Source: Erodium maritimum
Lineage: Eukaryota; Streptophyta; Magnoliopsida; Geraniales; Geraniaceae
Assembly (NCBI GenBank): GCA_963921825.1
Contig: OY997588.1
Location: forward strand, 83,643,043 to 83,707,042
Reading direction: 5' to 3'
DNA length: 64,000 bases
Part shown: positions 30,536 through 40,867 of the stretch, one piece after another
How positions within the stretch are numbered: position 1 is the first letter of the stretch
Layout: each line of letters opens with the position of its first letter
Notes under the pieces: generated by a model
Database searches by the model: none
Seen by the model: the letters and a program-made list of their open reading frames with translations, nothing else
What the model was told of the DNA's origin: nothing
Made by a program: the position numbers and the translations under genes

Positions 30536-31872
30536 GAAGTGAAATCGGCTACAAATCACTCTTAACTTAAAAACTAGAAAACAAATCCTAGCCACACACA
30601 CCTAAGATCCAACATTCACCATGATGCCACATCATCACCCCAATTTCACCCAAATTCACGCCACTTTCATCTTTTCTCACACAAGCAAGGGCAAAATTGT
30701 AAAAGCATGGTGCCATGTGGACAAGTGTCAATTTTTTCTTCACCAATTCACTAATTTAATATTTCCCGATTCGTTTGAACTCCGATTAGCTTCAAACTTG
30801 CGTCAATATTTTTATTTTTTCAAGGGCTTTAAATCAAGATCAATCATGAATATATTTTGAAGCAAGAAAATAAAAGGTATATCGGGGTGATAAAAATAAT
30901 GTTGAGTGTTGATAAATCTTCACTAATAAATGTTTTATATCGGAGGTATCAAACTAGTGCTAAATGTTGATAAAATCATGTACTGAGGTGATAAAAACCA
31001 TGTTCAATTTTGATAATAAGTGTGATAAACTAGAGTTTAGCGTTGATAAAAAAAAACATGTGATGGGGTGATAAAAACATATCTAATTTAATGATAAACA
31101 TAGTGTTTAGTGTTGATAAAACCAGTGTTCATAAAAACACGTGATGAGGTGATAAAAATCATGTTCGGTTTTGGAAATGAGGTGATAAAACTAGTGTAAA
31201 GTGTTGATAAAATCAGTGTAAAGTGTTGATAAAACCAATGTAAAGTGTTGATAAAAATTACTCAGATATAAATTTTTTTAAAATTAGCCCCGAAATAATT
31301 CTTTTTTTCGTGCTTCAAAAAAAACATGTGATGGGGGTGATAAAACACACGTAATTTAATGATAAACCTACTGTTTTGTGTTGATAAAACTAGTGTTCAT
31401 AAAAAGCACATGATGATGTGATAAAATCATGATCAATTTTGGAAATGAGGTGATAAACTCAGTGCAAAGTGTTGATAAAACAAGTGTAAAAGTGTTGATA
31501 AAACCAGAGCAAAGTGTTGATAAAAATTACCCATGTACAAATTTTTTTTTAAATCAGCCCCGAAATAATTTTTTTTTCATGCTTCAAAATATATTCATGA
31601 GTGATCTTGATAGAAAGCCCTTGAAAAAACAAAACTAATGGCGCAAGTTTGAAGTCAATCGGAGTTCAAACTAAGTGGGAAAAATTAAATTATTGAATTG
31701 ATAAAAAAAATATGATAGTTTTACTAAAAAGCCCTTCCCACTTACTAAAAAGTGCTGTTTTTTTTGCAGTCAACAACTCAATTGTATCTCATCCCTCCAT
31801 TCTTAAAATAGATGGCTTAGATTGATTCTCTAGTTTTTAAGTTAAAACATGGTTTGTATTTGATTTCTCCTC
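30536..31872. mobile_element. Mutator-like foldback element with long inverted repeats (non-autonomous)
   Basis: The two ends are inverted copies: GAAGTGAAATC, then ACTTAAAAACTAG at the left, matched by the complement of the right end. Homology between arms extends inward for roughly 300 bp, including GTTTGAACTCCGATT, TCAAGGGCTTT and TCATGAATATATTTTGAAGC. The 10-bp duplication and G-starting ends fit Mutator-like elements. The middle is a degenerate minisatellite. No transposase is present. Confidence 0.7.
30890..31530 (+). repeat. degenerate GTGTTGATAAAA minisatellite
   Basis: Many imperfect units of about 20-22 bp share GTGTTGATAAAAC-AGTGTAAA. Some are inserted with ATGAGGTGATAAAA variants. 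It fills the space between the element's arms. Confidence 0.75.
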
Positions 31873-31879
31873 ATAAGTT
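31864..31879. repeat. 16-bp target duplication of LINE-4 (left)
   Basis: TTTCTCCTCATAAGTT is repeated exactly at 32821-32836. Confidence 0.9.
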
Positions 31880-32820
31880 TTTTTTTGAAACGGGTAACCG
31901 GAGACTTTCATTAATATCAAATGGTAATCAAGTAGGGTGAGGCGTGACCGCCTCGGGTTCCATATTTATGTCTGGGCCGACCATAGCAAGCCCGGCGCTC
32001 ATGGACCCATAATAATATCCCACTTTGCATCGTGGGCACAAAACTAAGCCAACTCCTTGCAATCGTCCCAATTATTCAGCCTAAAAAAGCTAACGTCTCA
32101 AAACAACGAGACTTGAAATGAAAAATCCTAATCAACAGAATGTCTAAACAGCAAATTATTCGACCTAAAACAGGATAAAAAAGTAGCACACAATCGAAAG
32201 AGCAAACTACCAAATATGCGATGCCAGTTCTTCTAGATCCCATGCCATTGGAGCGGTCTGGTATCGTCAATTCTTCGTCTTGATTCGCCTAGCTCTTTCG
32301 AAATAGTGCGGAAGATGAGAACAACGATTCGACCGCAGCGGGTTTTTCCAGATCGAGGGTCCCGACTTCGGGTGTTGTAGAGATGGACCCCGTCTTATCG
32401 TCCTTCCTCTTGGATCCCAGATCCATCGAGGGGACGGACCTATGTCGGCGTTAGGGATGGCACATGGATCCCGTACCCCGAAGAGCGACAGGAGGGACAC
32501 GGTGGTTGAGCGACGTCCGGGAAGTAGAACGCGGGCTGAGAGGGCGGCTGGTGGGCGGCGATGGATGGTGATGTCGGCTGGTGGGCGGCGATGGATGGCG
32601 ATGCCGGTGGCGGCGGACCCTAAGTATTTCGTTCTGCAAAAAAGACAAGAAAAAGTAAAACCGTCGGCGACGGAAGATTGGACCTCGAAGGGTAGTGGAG
32701 AGCTTCAGAAGCAAGGACTTCGATTGGACCCCGAAGGGTAGTGGAGAATGGTGGCTTCCATGGAGAAGGGGGTAGGGGAAGGGGCTGCGCGCAGAGAGAA
32801 TTAGGTTTCTCTCTGCGCAC
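31880..32820 (-). mobile_element. LINE-4, short non-autonomous LINE
   Basis: A 941-bp minus-strand insertion. The tail T-run is at 31880-31886. The 3' part matches the tail of LINE-10 (58474 on), including the phrase CCGGCGCTCATGGACCCATA. A tail hairpin, GAGGCG-tgac-CGCCTC, is at 31939-31954. The 5' end has a perfect 12-bp stem, GCGCAGAGAGAA / TTCTCTCTGCGC, at 32789-32818. No RT or ORF1 domain was found. The exact 16-bp duplication suggests a fairly recent insertion. Confidence 0.8.
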
Positions 32821-32839
32821 TTTCTCCTCATAAGTTATC

Positions 32840-32953
32840 TACACATTTATTGTAAAATGAATCCGTTGTTTCCCACAAAACAATACTTTTTTAGTACACC
32901 TTAAAAGTGAGAATAAAAGATAAGGTCCTCTCTTGGTCGTAAACAATACTTTA
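32840..32953. other. AT-rich spacer
   Basis: Nothing recognised. Confidence 0.3.
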
Positions 32954-33427
32954 TGGTAGGTTTTGATAACTAACCCAACAAACTAATGTCAATTATTTCA
33001 TGAATTACATGAAGTCAAGTTTATGGTCATGCATGGATCTATTCCCATGATTTATGGACAACTCTCACAAGTCAATTGCATGCATAAAGTGGTCTCATTC
33101 CATTAGATTTTTACAGCCCATATCCATGTCATGTGTATTATGATGGCTAGACTCATGCATTATGAGTACATGGCCTTGGTCCTTAAGCTCACAAAACACA
33201 CAACACAAAAGCACACTCTCTATATCAGATTCTAGAGGGATACACCATCATTAAAGGGGTTGTGGGAGAGCTTAGAAGCGCCAATACCCCAAGAAATTTC
33301 TAGTTAATGACTATGGTGAGAGGTTAATGACCCTTAACAAATTCTGCAATAATAGATTTAGTTATGATATTAATATAATATGAAGCATGCTAGGTCGATT
33401 ACAACATCTTAAATTTGGTATCAGAGC
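32954..33427 (+). mobile_element. Copia-like LTR remnant with primer site
   Basis: TGGTATCAGAGC (33416-33427) is a tRNA-Met primer-binding site. The 450 bp upstream starts TGGTAGGTTTTGATAACTAA, an opening seen in plant Copia LTRs, and carries scattered promoter-like sequence (CTCTATAT at about 33218). No gag-pol follows, and no second LTR was found. Boundaries are approximate. Confidence 0.4.
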
Positions 33428-33700
33428 GTAATAAACCTCTATCTAACCATGTCAGAGTGTATTTCAAGCTTTACCTGAACTTATATTGTATGCATCTGGA
33501 TTTTTATCGTAATTAACCTCTAACACAGGTTAATGCATAGAAGGGAGCATCTTCGTCCTCCCTAGGGTATCCTCCACCGGATTGTGAACATTTTCACAGA
33601 AAGGTCAGGAATCAAAACACACAGCAAAAATCACAAGATCAGAGGAGGGAAGAGTGTACCACAGCTCCTCAACAACACAAGGTTTTCATTCATAATGTTC
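33428..33700 (+). other. leader of LINE-5 (probable)
   Basis: No gene was recognised. An A/C-rich stretch leads into LINE-5 ORF1. Confidence 0.3.
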
Positions 33701-35166
33701 TTCCCAATCCAACACCGAATTGGTTGGAAGAGGTCTTCTGGAACTGTGGGGAGTGTCTGAAAGTACAAATTCCTTACAAACCTAATACAAGAGGTATATG
33801 GTTTGCATCTATACAATTCAGGAGTGAAGAAGCTGTTTTGAAAGCAATAAAGAACTTCAATGGGTATACGTGTGTTGGATTCAAGTTATTTATGGAAAAA
33901 ATATAGAAAAAGGATAGGGTTAATCCCAGAAAAAAAAACAAGCTTGAAGTGGGGGCCTGTAGTGAAGAATGATTATCTAGAGAAGAACAGTATTCCACAG
34001 GCCTCTGTGGTATTGCATTACAAGAACTTATTAACTCTTCACACTTGGTAGTTTTACATGAACATGAGTTGTGAAGCAGTGATGAGAGAACTATTTGCAG
34101 AAGGAATTTGTGACATTAAACTCCACTTGGTAGCAAGTAGGGTTGAACTTCTTCATTTCCTAGATACAACTTTTGAGAAGGAAATTCTGAAGTCTCATGA
34201 ACATTGGCTGAAACAGTGGATGACCATCATTCCAAGCTACAACAAATTAAAAAACAAAGTTGGGTTCTTCTCTTGGATTGAGATCACAGGTTTACCGGTG
34301 TAGGGTTGGTGCGAAGAATCTTTCGAGGTGTGTGTCTCTACAATTTGCACTTATTTTTTTACCTATCCTAACTCTATTCAAGGTACAAGTTTTAACTTTG
34401 CATTAGTTCTGATTCACTCAGAAAATCTGAGAGACATTGATCAAGAGCTCCAGATTATTGCTTCAAGTACACCAGGCCTAAATAGTGTTACTCAAGGTCA
34501 ATCATTTGACACTGGTTTAGGAGGTCAAAACAACAAATTTTCTAGATTATAGGGAGAACATGAGAACCTTCATTTGGAGGAAAACAACATTCTTTGTATA
34601 TCTCCTAAGACTATAGAAGCTTTGATGTACTTGGAAGGAAACATTGTTTTGATGAATTTTCCGGTGACAGCTATAGATGAAGTGATGAAGGGAAAGAATT
34701 TCAATGTTGAAGTGATAATGAGGTCAATACAAGACTTGCGAAAGGACTCTTATGAGCTTAAAGAAATATTGTGAACGTTTTTCATTAATGAAGAAAGGAC
34801 TACTTCTGACTCTGTCTTTCATACAATCCCTTTGTACACCCCTTTATCCAAAATTGAAATAAAGGGAAGCTCCAATTTGGGTTCGTTGGGGTTGAAAAAC
34901 ACCTTTCGAAGCCCAACACTAGTGATCAAAAAGGGCAAGGGCAATGGCAAAGAAAATTCTAAGAAGACAGTTAACACTTTTTTGTATGCTACTAGATCCA
35001 GAGTGGGGAAACTAAAGGACCCCCATTCGATCATTACTCCTCCAATTTCAAAATTAGTAAATAAACAGATCAATAGAGAATTCGAATCAAATGGAAAAGG
35101 ATCTTGGGATTATTGCAAAGTTATTGGGCTGAAGGCATTTGCAACTGATGTAGAGGTGGTTGAGTA
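33700..35166 (+). pseudogene. LINE-5 ORF1 (RRM-like type), broken
   Basis: The first open piece (33724-33906) reads EEVFWNCGECLKVQIPYKP, then WFASIQFRSEEAVLKAIKNF, which has the shape of an RRM-like domain (beta strand, then an AIK-NFNG helix) found in some plant LINE ORF1 proteins. Further pieces (34058-34303, 34328-34552, 34574-34774, 34832-35167) include WLKQWMTIIP and FFSWIEITGLPV, typical of ORF1 proteins, and YATRSRVGKL. Stops at 33904, 34301, 34550, 34772 and 35165 and frame changes make it non-functional. It would encode an RNA-binding protein of the LINE particle. Confidence 0.55.
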
Positions 35167-36056
35167 GTTTGATAATTCGAATGAGGAACTGCAACATCGT
35201 GTTAACCTACATGATGATTCGGGTGAGGAGTTTGAAGATCTAGAGGTAGAAGAGGAAAGGGGATTGGAAGCTCTGATTTCCAAAGATCTGGTCCATGAGG
35301 ATCCTCTCATGGATTGTAAGAGGAGCACCTACTATACATAACCAGAGGATGATCTAAATCGTGGCATGCAAGTTATCCACAAATTTCATCTTGTTTTAGG
35401 ACTAAGTTCTCTTTTTTGCCTTATAATTTTCGCAACAGTTGTGGTTGTTCTTCTAATTGGGCACAAGACCACCTTCCATCTATTGGTCTCTCTGGTGGTT
35501 TTATTTTTTTTTTGAACACTTGTCTATCAGGTTCAGATCACAGTTTGAGAAGGCAATGTTTTGTACTGGTTTTGCAATTACAAGCCTTTGGATCTAGATA
35601 TATGTAACCACTGTTTTTGCATCTTGTGTTGCATCAGAAAGGAGGAGTATAGGGGAAGTCATTCTTCTGATCAAATACTATCTTGGTTCCTTGTATTTGG
35701 GCAGGCGATTTTTTTTGCATCAATAGTTTTTTAGGGCTTATTGGTTTTTTTCGGGGTTTTTTGACCAGTTTTCTGTTGGGCTATACTCTTGTTTCTAGGT
35801 AGTTTTTTGGGTCTATAGACCAGACGTTTGTTTGGTTTGAGGTGCCTTTATTGTTGGCATGCTCTTGATTTGTTTGATTTTACTATTTGCTTCTTAGTAG
35901 ATTTTCTAGGTTATTGACCTCTGTACACCCCTTGTCGGGTCTTGTTTGAGGTGTCTTTGTTGGTATGCTCGTATTCTGTATTGAGGGTTTTCCTTGTGTA
36001 CTTTGTTTCGTCTCGAAAACATTAAATTATTGTTATATTTGTTTCTTCAAAAAAAT
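35167..36056 (+). mobile_element. LINE-5 3' part: ORF1 end and 3' UTR, no ORF2
   Basis: After ORF1 a T-rich 3' UTR follows directly, with no endonuclease or RT domain. It ends with a GTTTC / GAAAAC inverted repeat (36005-36020) and CTTCAAAAAAA. LINE-5 therefore lacks ORF2. Confidence 0.55.
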
Positions 36057-36588
36057 GTATTGATACAGAGACTGTATACGTGAAGAGATACAATGTTTGA
36101 GTATAACGTATTGTAATTAACATTATAACCACTAATACAACTGCATATAACTACTAATAGTTTCCTCTTCGAAGGACCCTTCAACCTCTTCCTAAGAGAC
36201 TCTTGAAATATTCTTCCGGCTTTATCGCTGACTAAATTTCTTGCTTACTAAATAACCTTACTTTAATCCCTTAGCTTCCGCCATTAAAATTCACCGATAT
36301 GAATGAAATTGAAGTGCCTTCCACTGATGTGTGGAATTTCATTGAAGATATCCTCCTCCTATATTGGTTGATGGTTTTGGTGGAATTGGAACAAGAAGGG
36401 AGCCATGTAGCGAACTATAATTAATTGATTTAATTAAGAGACTTTTGTGTTAAATTGGATCGAAATGATATGATGGATAAAAATTTCAAATAACATAACA
36501 TAACAGGTCAACATTCTAAAATTAGTTTGCTCTTTTCAACCATTCAATACTGCGAAATTCAAGAATCTACACTAGAAATGGAAACATG
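36057..36588. other. intergenic, upstream of the LLG-like gene
   Basis: A 43-codon frame from ATG at 36299 (MNEIEVPSTDVWNFIEDI start) is not recognised. The rest is AT-rich and probably holds the LLG-like gene's promoter. Confidence 0.35.
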
Positions 36589-36597
36589 TATAAAAAA
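36589..36597 (+). promoter_or_regulatory. TATA box of the LLG-like gene
   Basis: TATAAAAAA lies 84-92 bases upstream of the start codon at 36681. Confidence 0.5.
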
Positions 36598-36680
36598 GAA
36601 TACAGAGGGTTAGGGGATGTTTCATACCTATATTGTGAAACAGTAAGGAAGGATCTTGTGAATTTTTACTACACATAATT

Positions 36681-37394
36681 ATGGAGTTAAAAAAGTGTTT
36701 TGGTTGTGGAATGGCTCTACTTTTAATTATGGGTCTCTTTAGTGGTTCACATGCCAAGGCACACATTTCGAGTATGAACCATCTCTACATTAGTTTTTGT
36801 TACTATCTTTGGAGAAAGTGAACAAATCTTTACATCGATTAATGTAATTGAGATATTACTCATGATGTTGTCTTCATGCAAATGTTGTTTATTTTGTTGT
36901 TACACTGCAGACAAGGTTTTAGAGATACATGGTTCTAAAGAAGGCAGGAATCTTGGACCATCATCAAATAAGAGTATGGATTTTTGTCTATTCATTTATT
37001 TGGTTGATTTACGTATATATCAATATCATCAAACATTACGGGTTCTCATTATAACATGCATAATTCAATATAAACATGTTTTTTAATGAACAAATTATGA
37101 TGGTAAGAGATATATTTAATTTTCCTTATGTCGGACGCAGCCCCGTGCCCAATAGCATTTGAAACTTTTGATTACAAGCCAATGACTGATACATGTAAAG
37201 CGCCTGAATACGACGCAACAGCATGTTGCAGCGCCCTCCAGGCGATAGTTTGCCCGAACGTGGACCTACTAAATGATGTGGACAACAACGATTGTGCAGC
37301 AAAGATGTTCTACTTTATAGACCTCAACGGCAAATACCCCGACGGACTCTTCTTCCGCAAGTGTAATATGGAAGAAGGCCTCGACTGCCCCTAG
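36681..37394 (+). CDS. LORELEI/LLG-like secreted protein, three exons, no GPI tail
   Basis: Exon 1 (36681-36771) encodes a signal peptide with the core MALLLIMGLFSG. Exon 2 (36911-36973) gives KVLEIHGSKEGRNL, matching the VFES...GRNLL region of the family. Exon 3 (37141-37394) gives PCPIAFETFDYKP, then ACCSALQAIVCP, LNDVDNNDCAAKMF and LNGKYPDGLF, ending GLDCP. Introns (36772-36910 and 36974-37140) are GT-AG and phase-consistent. The product has 135 residues, and the eight conserved cysteines all lie in exon 3. LORELEI/LLG proteins are co-receptors and chaperones for CrRLK1L kinases such as FERONIA in RALF signalling and fertilisation. Known members usually carry a C-terminal GPI-anchor signal after the last CP; here TAG follows at once, so the product would be soluble unless another exon is used. 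The gene stands alone. Confidence 0.8.
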
Positions 37395-37644
37395 TTCTAG
37401 TTTGTTTTCATACATGTATTTATTTTGTTTCCTTTCATCGTGGTATAATAAAAAAACACTAAGTCATACATACACCTTTTATAGTTTAACATTCTATACC
37501 CAAATGTCTTTCTCTTGTCCTACTATCTTGTTACGAGGTTGTCACACACTCTCTCTCTTCCTAACCAAGAGATTAAGGTGAATTGAATTTTAGAATCACA
37601 CTCCCCGTGGAACCCAGTTCACCTTTCAATATTTTATGTCTATT
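37395..37644 (+). other. 3' UTR and flank of the LLG-like gene
   Basis: TATAATAAAAAAAC near 37443 is a likely polyadenylation region. No other feature. Confidence 0.4.
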
Positions 37645-37888
37645 TTTTATCAGCGAAAACAGATTGAAATTAAACCTCTTCTGAGGTAGAAAAGGGTTAC
37701 AGCCTAAGCAATCTTGCTACAGATTGTAGAGCAAATTAGAACAAAAGTCAAACCACTCTCAAAAAGAGAGATAACCATCTAAGAGCTGAAAACAACAACA
37801 AAAGCGAAAAACCCAAAGAAGAATACAAATGAAGTGAGAAGCATGTATTAACCCGCCAAAGAAAGAATGCAAGTTGAGTGTCACAAAT
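37645..37888 (-). mobile_element. LINE-6 tail (3' end)
   Basis: Minus-strand tail: T-run at 37645-37649 and hairpin ACCTC-TTCT-GAGGT (37674-37687), as in the other LINE tails. It breaks at 37888 at the first copy of CAAAT and resumes at 40868. Confidence 0.6.
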
Positions 37889-40867
37889 TGTAATAACCAC
37901 TTCTGGTCAACGTCAGTCAAACCTGCGAAAAACAGGAAAATTTAAAAAAATTGAGACAGACACTAAATTTAATCTAATTTGACCCCGAGGGTCATACCGG
38001 ACTTAAGTTGACCCCATTATCGACCAAAATGAGTTCCGGGGGACTCAGGGCAACTTTCTGATCAATTTGGGAAATGTTGACTTTTCGGTGGAAAAGTCAA
38101 CCGAGCGACATTTTGGCCCATTCGAGGACCGTTTTGGACTCAAAAAGCTTAGCCGTCGTCGCAGCGGTCTTAGTTGAGCCGTTTCCTTGTAGCCCGTCAA
38201 GTTTCGTAATTTCTTGGGAAAAGTGCCCGTTCGGGACCAGAAACGTTTGTTTTTCGCGAATCTGATTGGAAAATATCAAGTAGATATTTTCCAAAAGGTG
38301 TGGGGCCCACCTTGACACTTGTCCTAATTGTGGTGGTGTTAGTTTTGGGGGGGGAGTGTGTGGTGATCAAGGGGTGGCCGACCACTTGTGTTTAAAAAAA
38401 AATGAGTTAGTTGATTAAATTAGAAAGAAGAAGAGAGTGTTTAGAGAGATAAGGAGAAGAAGAAGAAGAAGAAGAAGAAGAAGAAGAAGAAGAAGAAGAA
38501 GAAGAAGAAGAAGAAGAAGAAGAAGAAGAAGAAGAAGAAGAAGAAGAAGAAGAAGAAGAAGAAGAAGAAGAAGAAGAAGAAGAAGAAGAAGAGAGAAGAG
38601 AGGGAAAGCTAGGGTTTGGAGAGTTTCAAGCCTTTGGATCGTCTCAAGACAAAGAGAAATCGTCTTCCCCTCGTCTTCCTCGTTGGTAAGACCTAACCCG
38701 ATCTTTGTTTTGTTAACTTTTGAAAGTTAAAGTTTTGTATAAAACTATGAGTTAGGGTTGTAGTGAGTTTGGGGGTTTGTTGGAGATGTTTTAGAGGTGT
38801 TTGGAGGAGTTATTGGACGTTTTCCGGTGACCGGAGGCTCGGGAGGAGCTCCGGCCACCGTGGGTGGTGGCCGGCCGGCCATGGGGTGGCTGGCCGGAGC
38901 TGGGACCAGCCACCACCATGGTGGCCGAGCCCCCCCCCCCCCTTGAACCCTAGGGCACGGCCAAGTGGGTTGGGTGGGGCCCACGTTCTCGGGTGCTCGG
39001 GTTTTAACGTTCGGGTGGTTTAAAACGTTCCCCAGACCATTTATCCTTAACCGAATCGAAAATTGGAATTAAATTGGAGAAGTTGTAATTAACGGGTTTT
39101 AGAAACCTTAAACGTTAATAAATTGACTCGGAAGTCGGAATTCGATTCCGTCAAGTGCGTTGGGTTCCTTGAATTATTCTAAGACCGTAGAAACGAAAAC
39201 GGGAACTTTTGGAGCCCCGGAAGGCCTTTTACAAAACCCGGGCAGATTCGCCATGTCGGGCGAATCGGGCCTTTACGGGCCCTTTTTCGACAATGTCGAG
39301 TAATTGGGAAGTTTGGGAGTGATCGGCATTGTCGGGGTTACGTTTGGGCGTTAAGTTTATTAAATTTCGGTTTATTCGTACTAGTTTAAAAGTGCTTTAA
39401 AATTGTGCTCTTTTAGATCGTACTGCGGACCGAGGCAAAGGGAAGCTCGGCGAGTGACTGGGATCACATCGAGGTTTAGTGGAGCGCTTTTGGAGTTATA
39501 TACGAGGTAGGGAAAAGTAGCCGGATCTCGGCCCTGATTAGGGAAAGTTAACAGTAGAATTGCATGTGACACCGGGGTGTCGTGGGTTGAGTAGGTTTAT
39601 TTTAAATATTAGAAAAGCATGATACGGGATTGTAGCGTTTATGAGAAAAGCATGTGACACTTAGTAGTGTCGTAGGAACAGAGAACTTAGCGATATTAGA
39701 ACTACTGGAGGCATATGACCATGCCCGGAGCTTGACTGTTTAATTTATGTCTTGGGTGGCCATGAGAGCCCGTATTTGATTGTTGATGTCTTGGGTGGCT
39801 ATGAGAGCCCGTATTTGATTGTTGATGTCTTGGGTGGCCATGAGAGCCCGTGTTGTTTAAATTGGTGTCTTGAGTGGCCGTGAGTGCCGCGGGGTTGTTG
39901 AACCCGAGTCTTGACCGTTGGTGTGTCTTGAGTGGCCGTGAGTGCCGCGGGGTTGTTGAACCCGAGTCTTGACCGTTGGTGTGTCTTGAGTGGCTGTGAG
40001 TGCCGCGGGGTTGTTGAACCCGAGTCTTGACTGTTGAGGTGTCTTGAGTGGCCTTGAGTGCCTGTGTGATTGAACTTTCCTGTGATTGTGATTGTGGTTA
40101 CCTGAAGTTGTGAGTTCGAAAGGTCGACAGCCTGATCCGACTTAGTGTCGATGAATTGCGATAGGTCGACAGCCTGATCCGACTTAGTGTCGATGAATTG
40201 CGATAGGTCGACAGCCTGATCCGACTTAGTGTCAATGAATTGCGATAGGTTGACAGCCTGATCCGACTTCGTGTCGAGGAATTGCGATAGGTCGATCCTG
40301 GACCTGATTGAGATTGATTACTGAGTAGCTGGTGTGCGATCCTTTGTGATCTTGTTTGGCGTTGTGTAGTCCTCCTGTCGTGTCCTTGGAGGAGGTCGTC
40401 GATAGTTGTGTCGGGTCTACATTGTGTTATCGAGTGTTGAGTCTGTTGAGGAAAGTGACGGGTTGTGGGTCAGTTGAGTACTTGAGTTGGGAACTGTAGT
40501 CCCGGTGTTGGGTTGGTTTTAGTGTTACTGGCTTTATCTACTAATTATGCCATAGTCAGTCTGTTATTCGTGGTGGTGAGCAAACGCTCACCCCTAGTTG
40601 CTTTTCCTACAGGTACTGATCACCGGACGGACTAGGTTAGCTCTTGAAGTTCATGGAGCTTGGAGCGGAGTCTGGTCTTTATTTTGTTGAGTCTAGTGAC
40701 GGATATTGTACCTTGTCCACTTGTTGGGACGTTTTTGTATTGTAAATATTATTATTTTGATAACTAAATGGTAATTTCAAAGTATTTATTCAAAACAGGT
40801 TTCAAGTGTTTTTATATTTTTAAATGTTCGTGTCCCGAGTTCGGTTTACTGAAATTGGGGCGTGACA
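37889..40867 (+). mobile_element. solo LTR, family C (2979 bp)
   Basis: It starts TGTAATAACC, ends GGGGCGTGACA, and is flanked by perfect CAAAT duplications (37884-37888 and 40868-40872). It has the family C opening shared with 7263, a GAA microsatellite, a donor-like CGTTG/GTAAGA (38686), the TTGGGTGGCCATGAGAGCCCG array, GGTCGACAGCCTGATCCGAC repeats (40115-40290), the 18-nt hairpin (40575-40592) and the acceptor-like CTACAG (40612). A single LTR with a duplication is the product of LTR-LTR recombination. Confidence 0.9.
38454..38591 (+). repeat. (GAA)n microsatellite, about 46 units
   Basis: An uninterrupted GAA run. On one strand it reads as a long polyarginine frame that is not a gene. 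Confidence 0.95.

Noticed and set aside
38437-38730. 97-codon ORF with a polyarginine run
   Set aside because: It is one frame of the GAA microsatellite in a solo LTR; there is no real protein signal.
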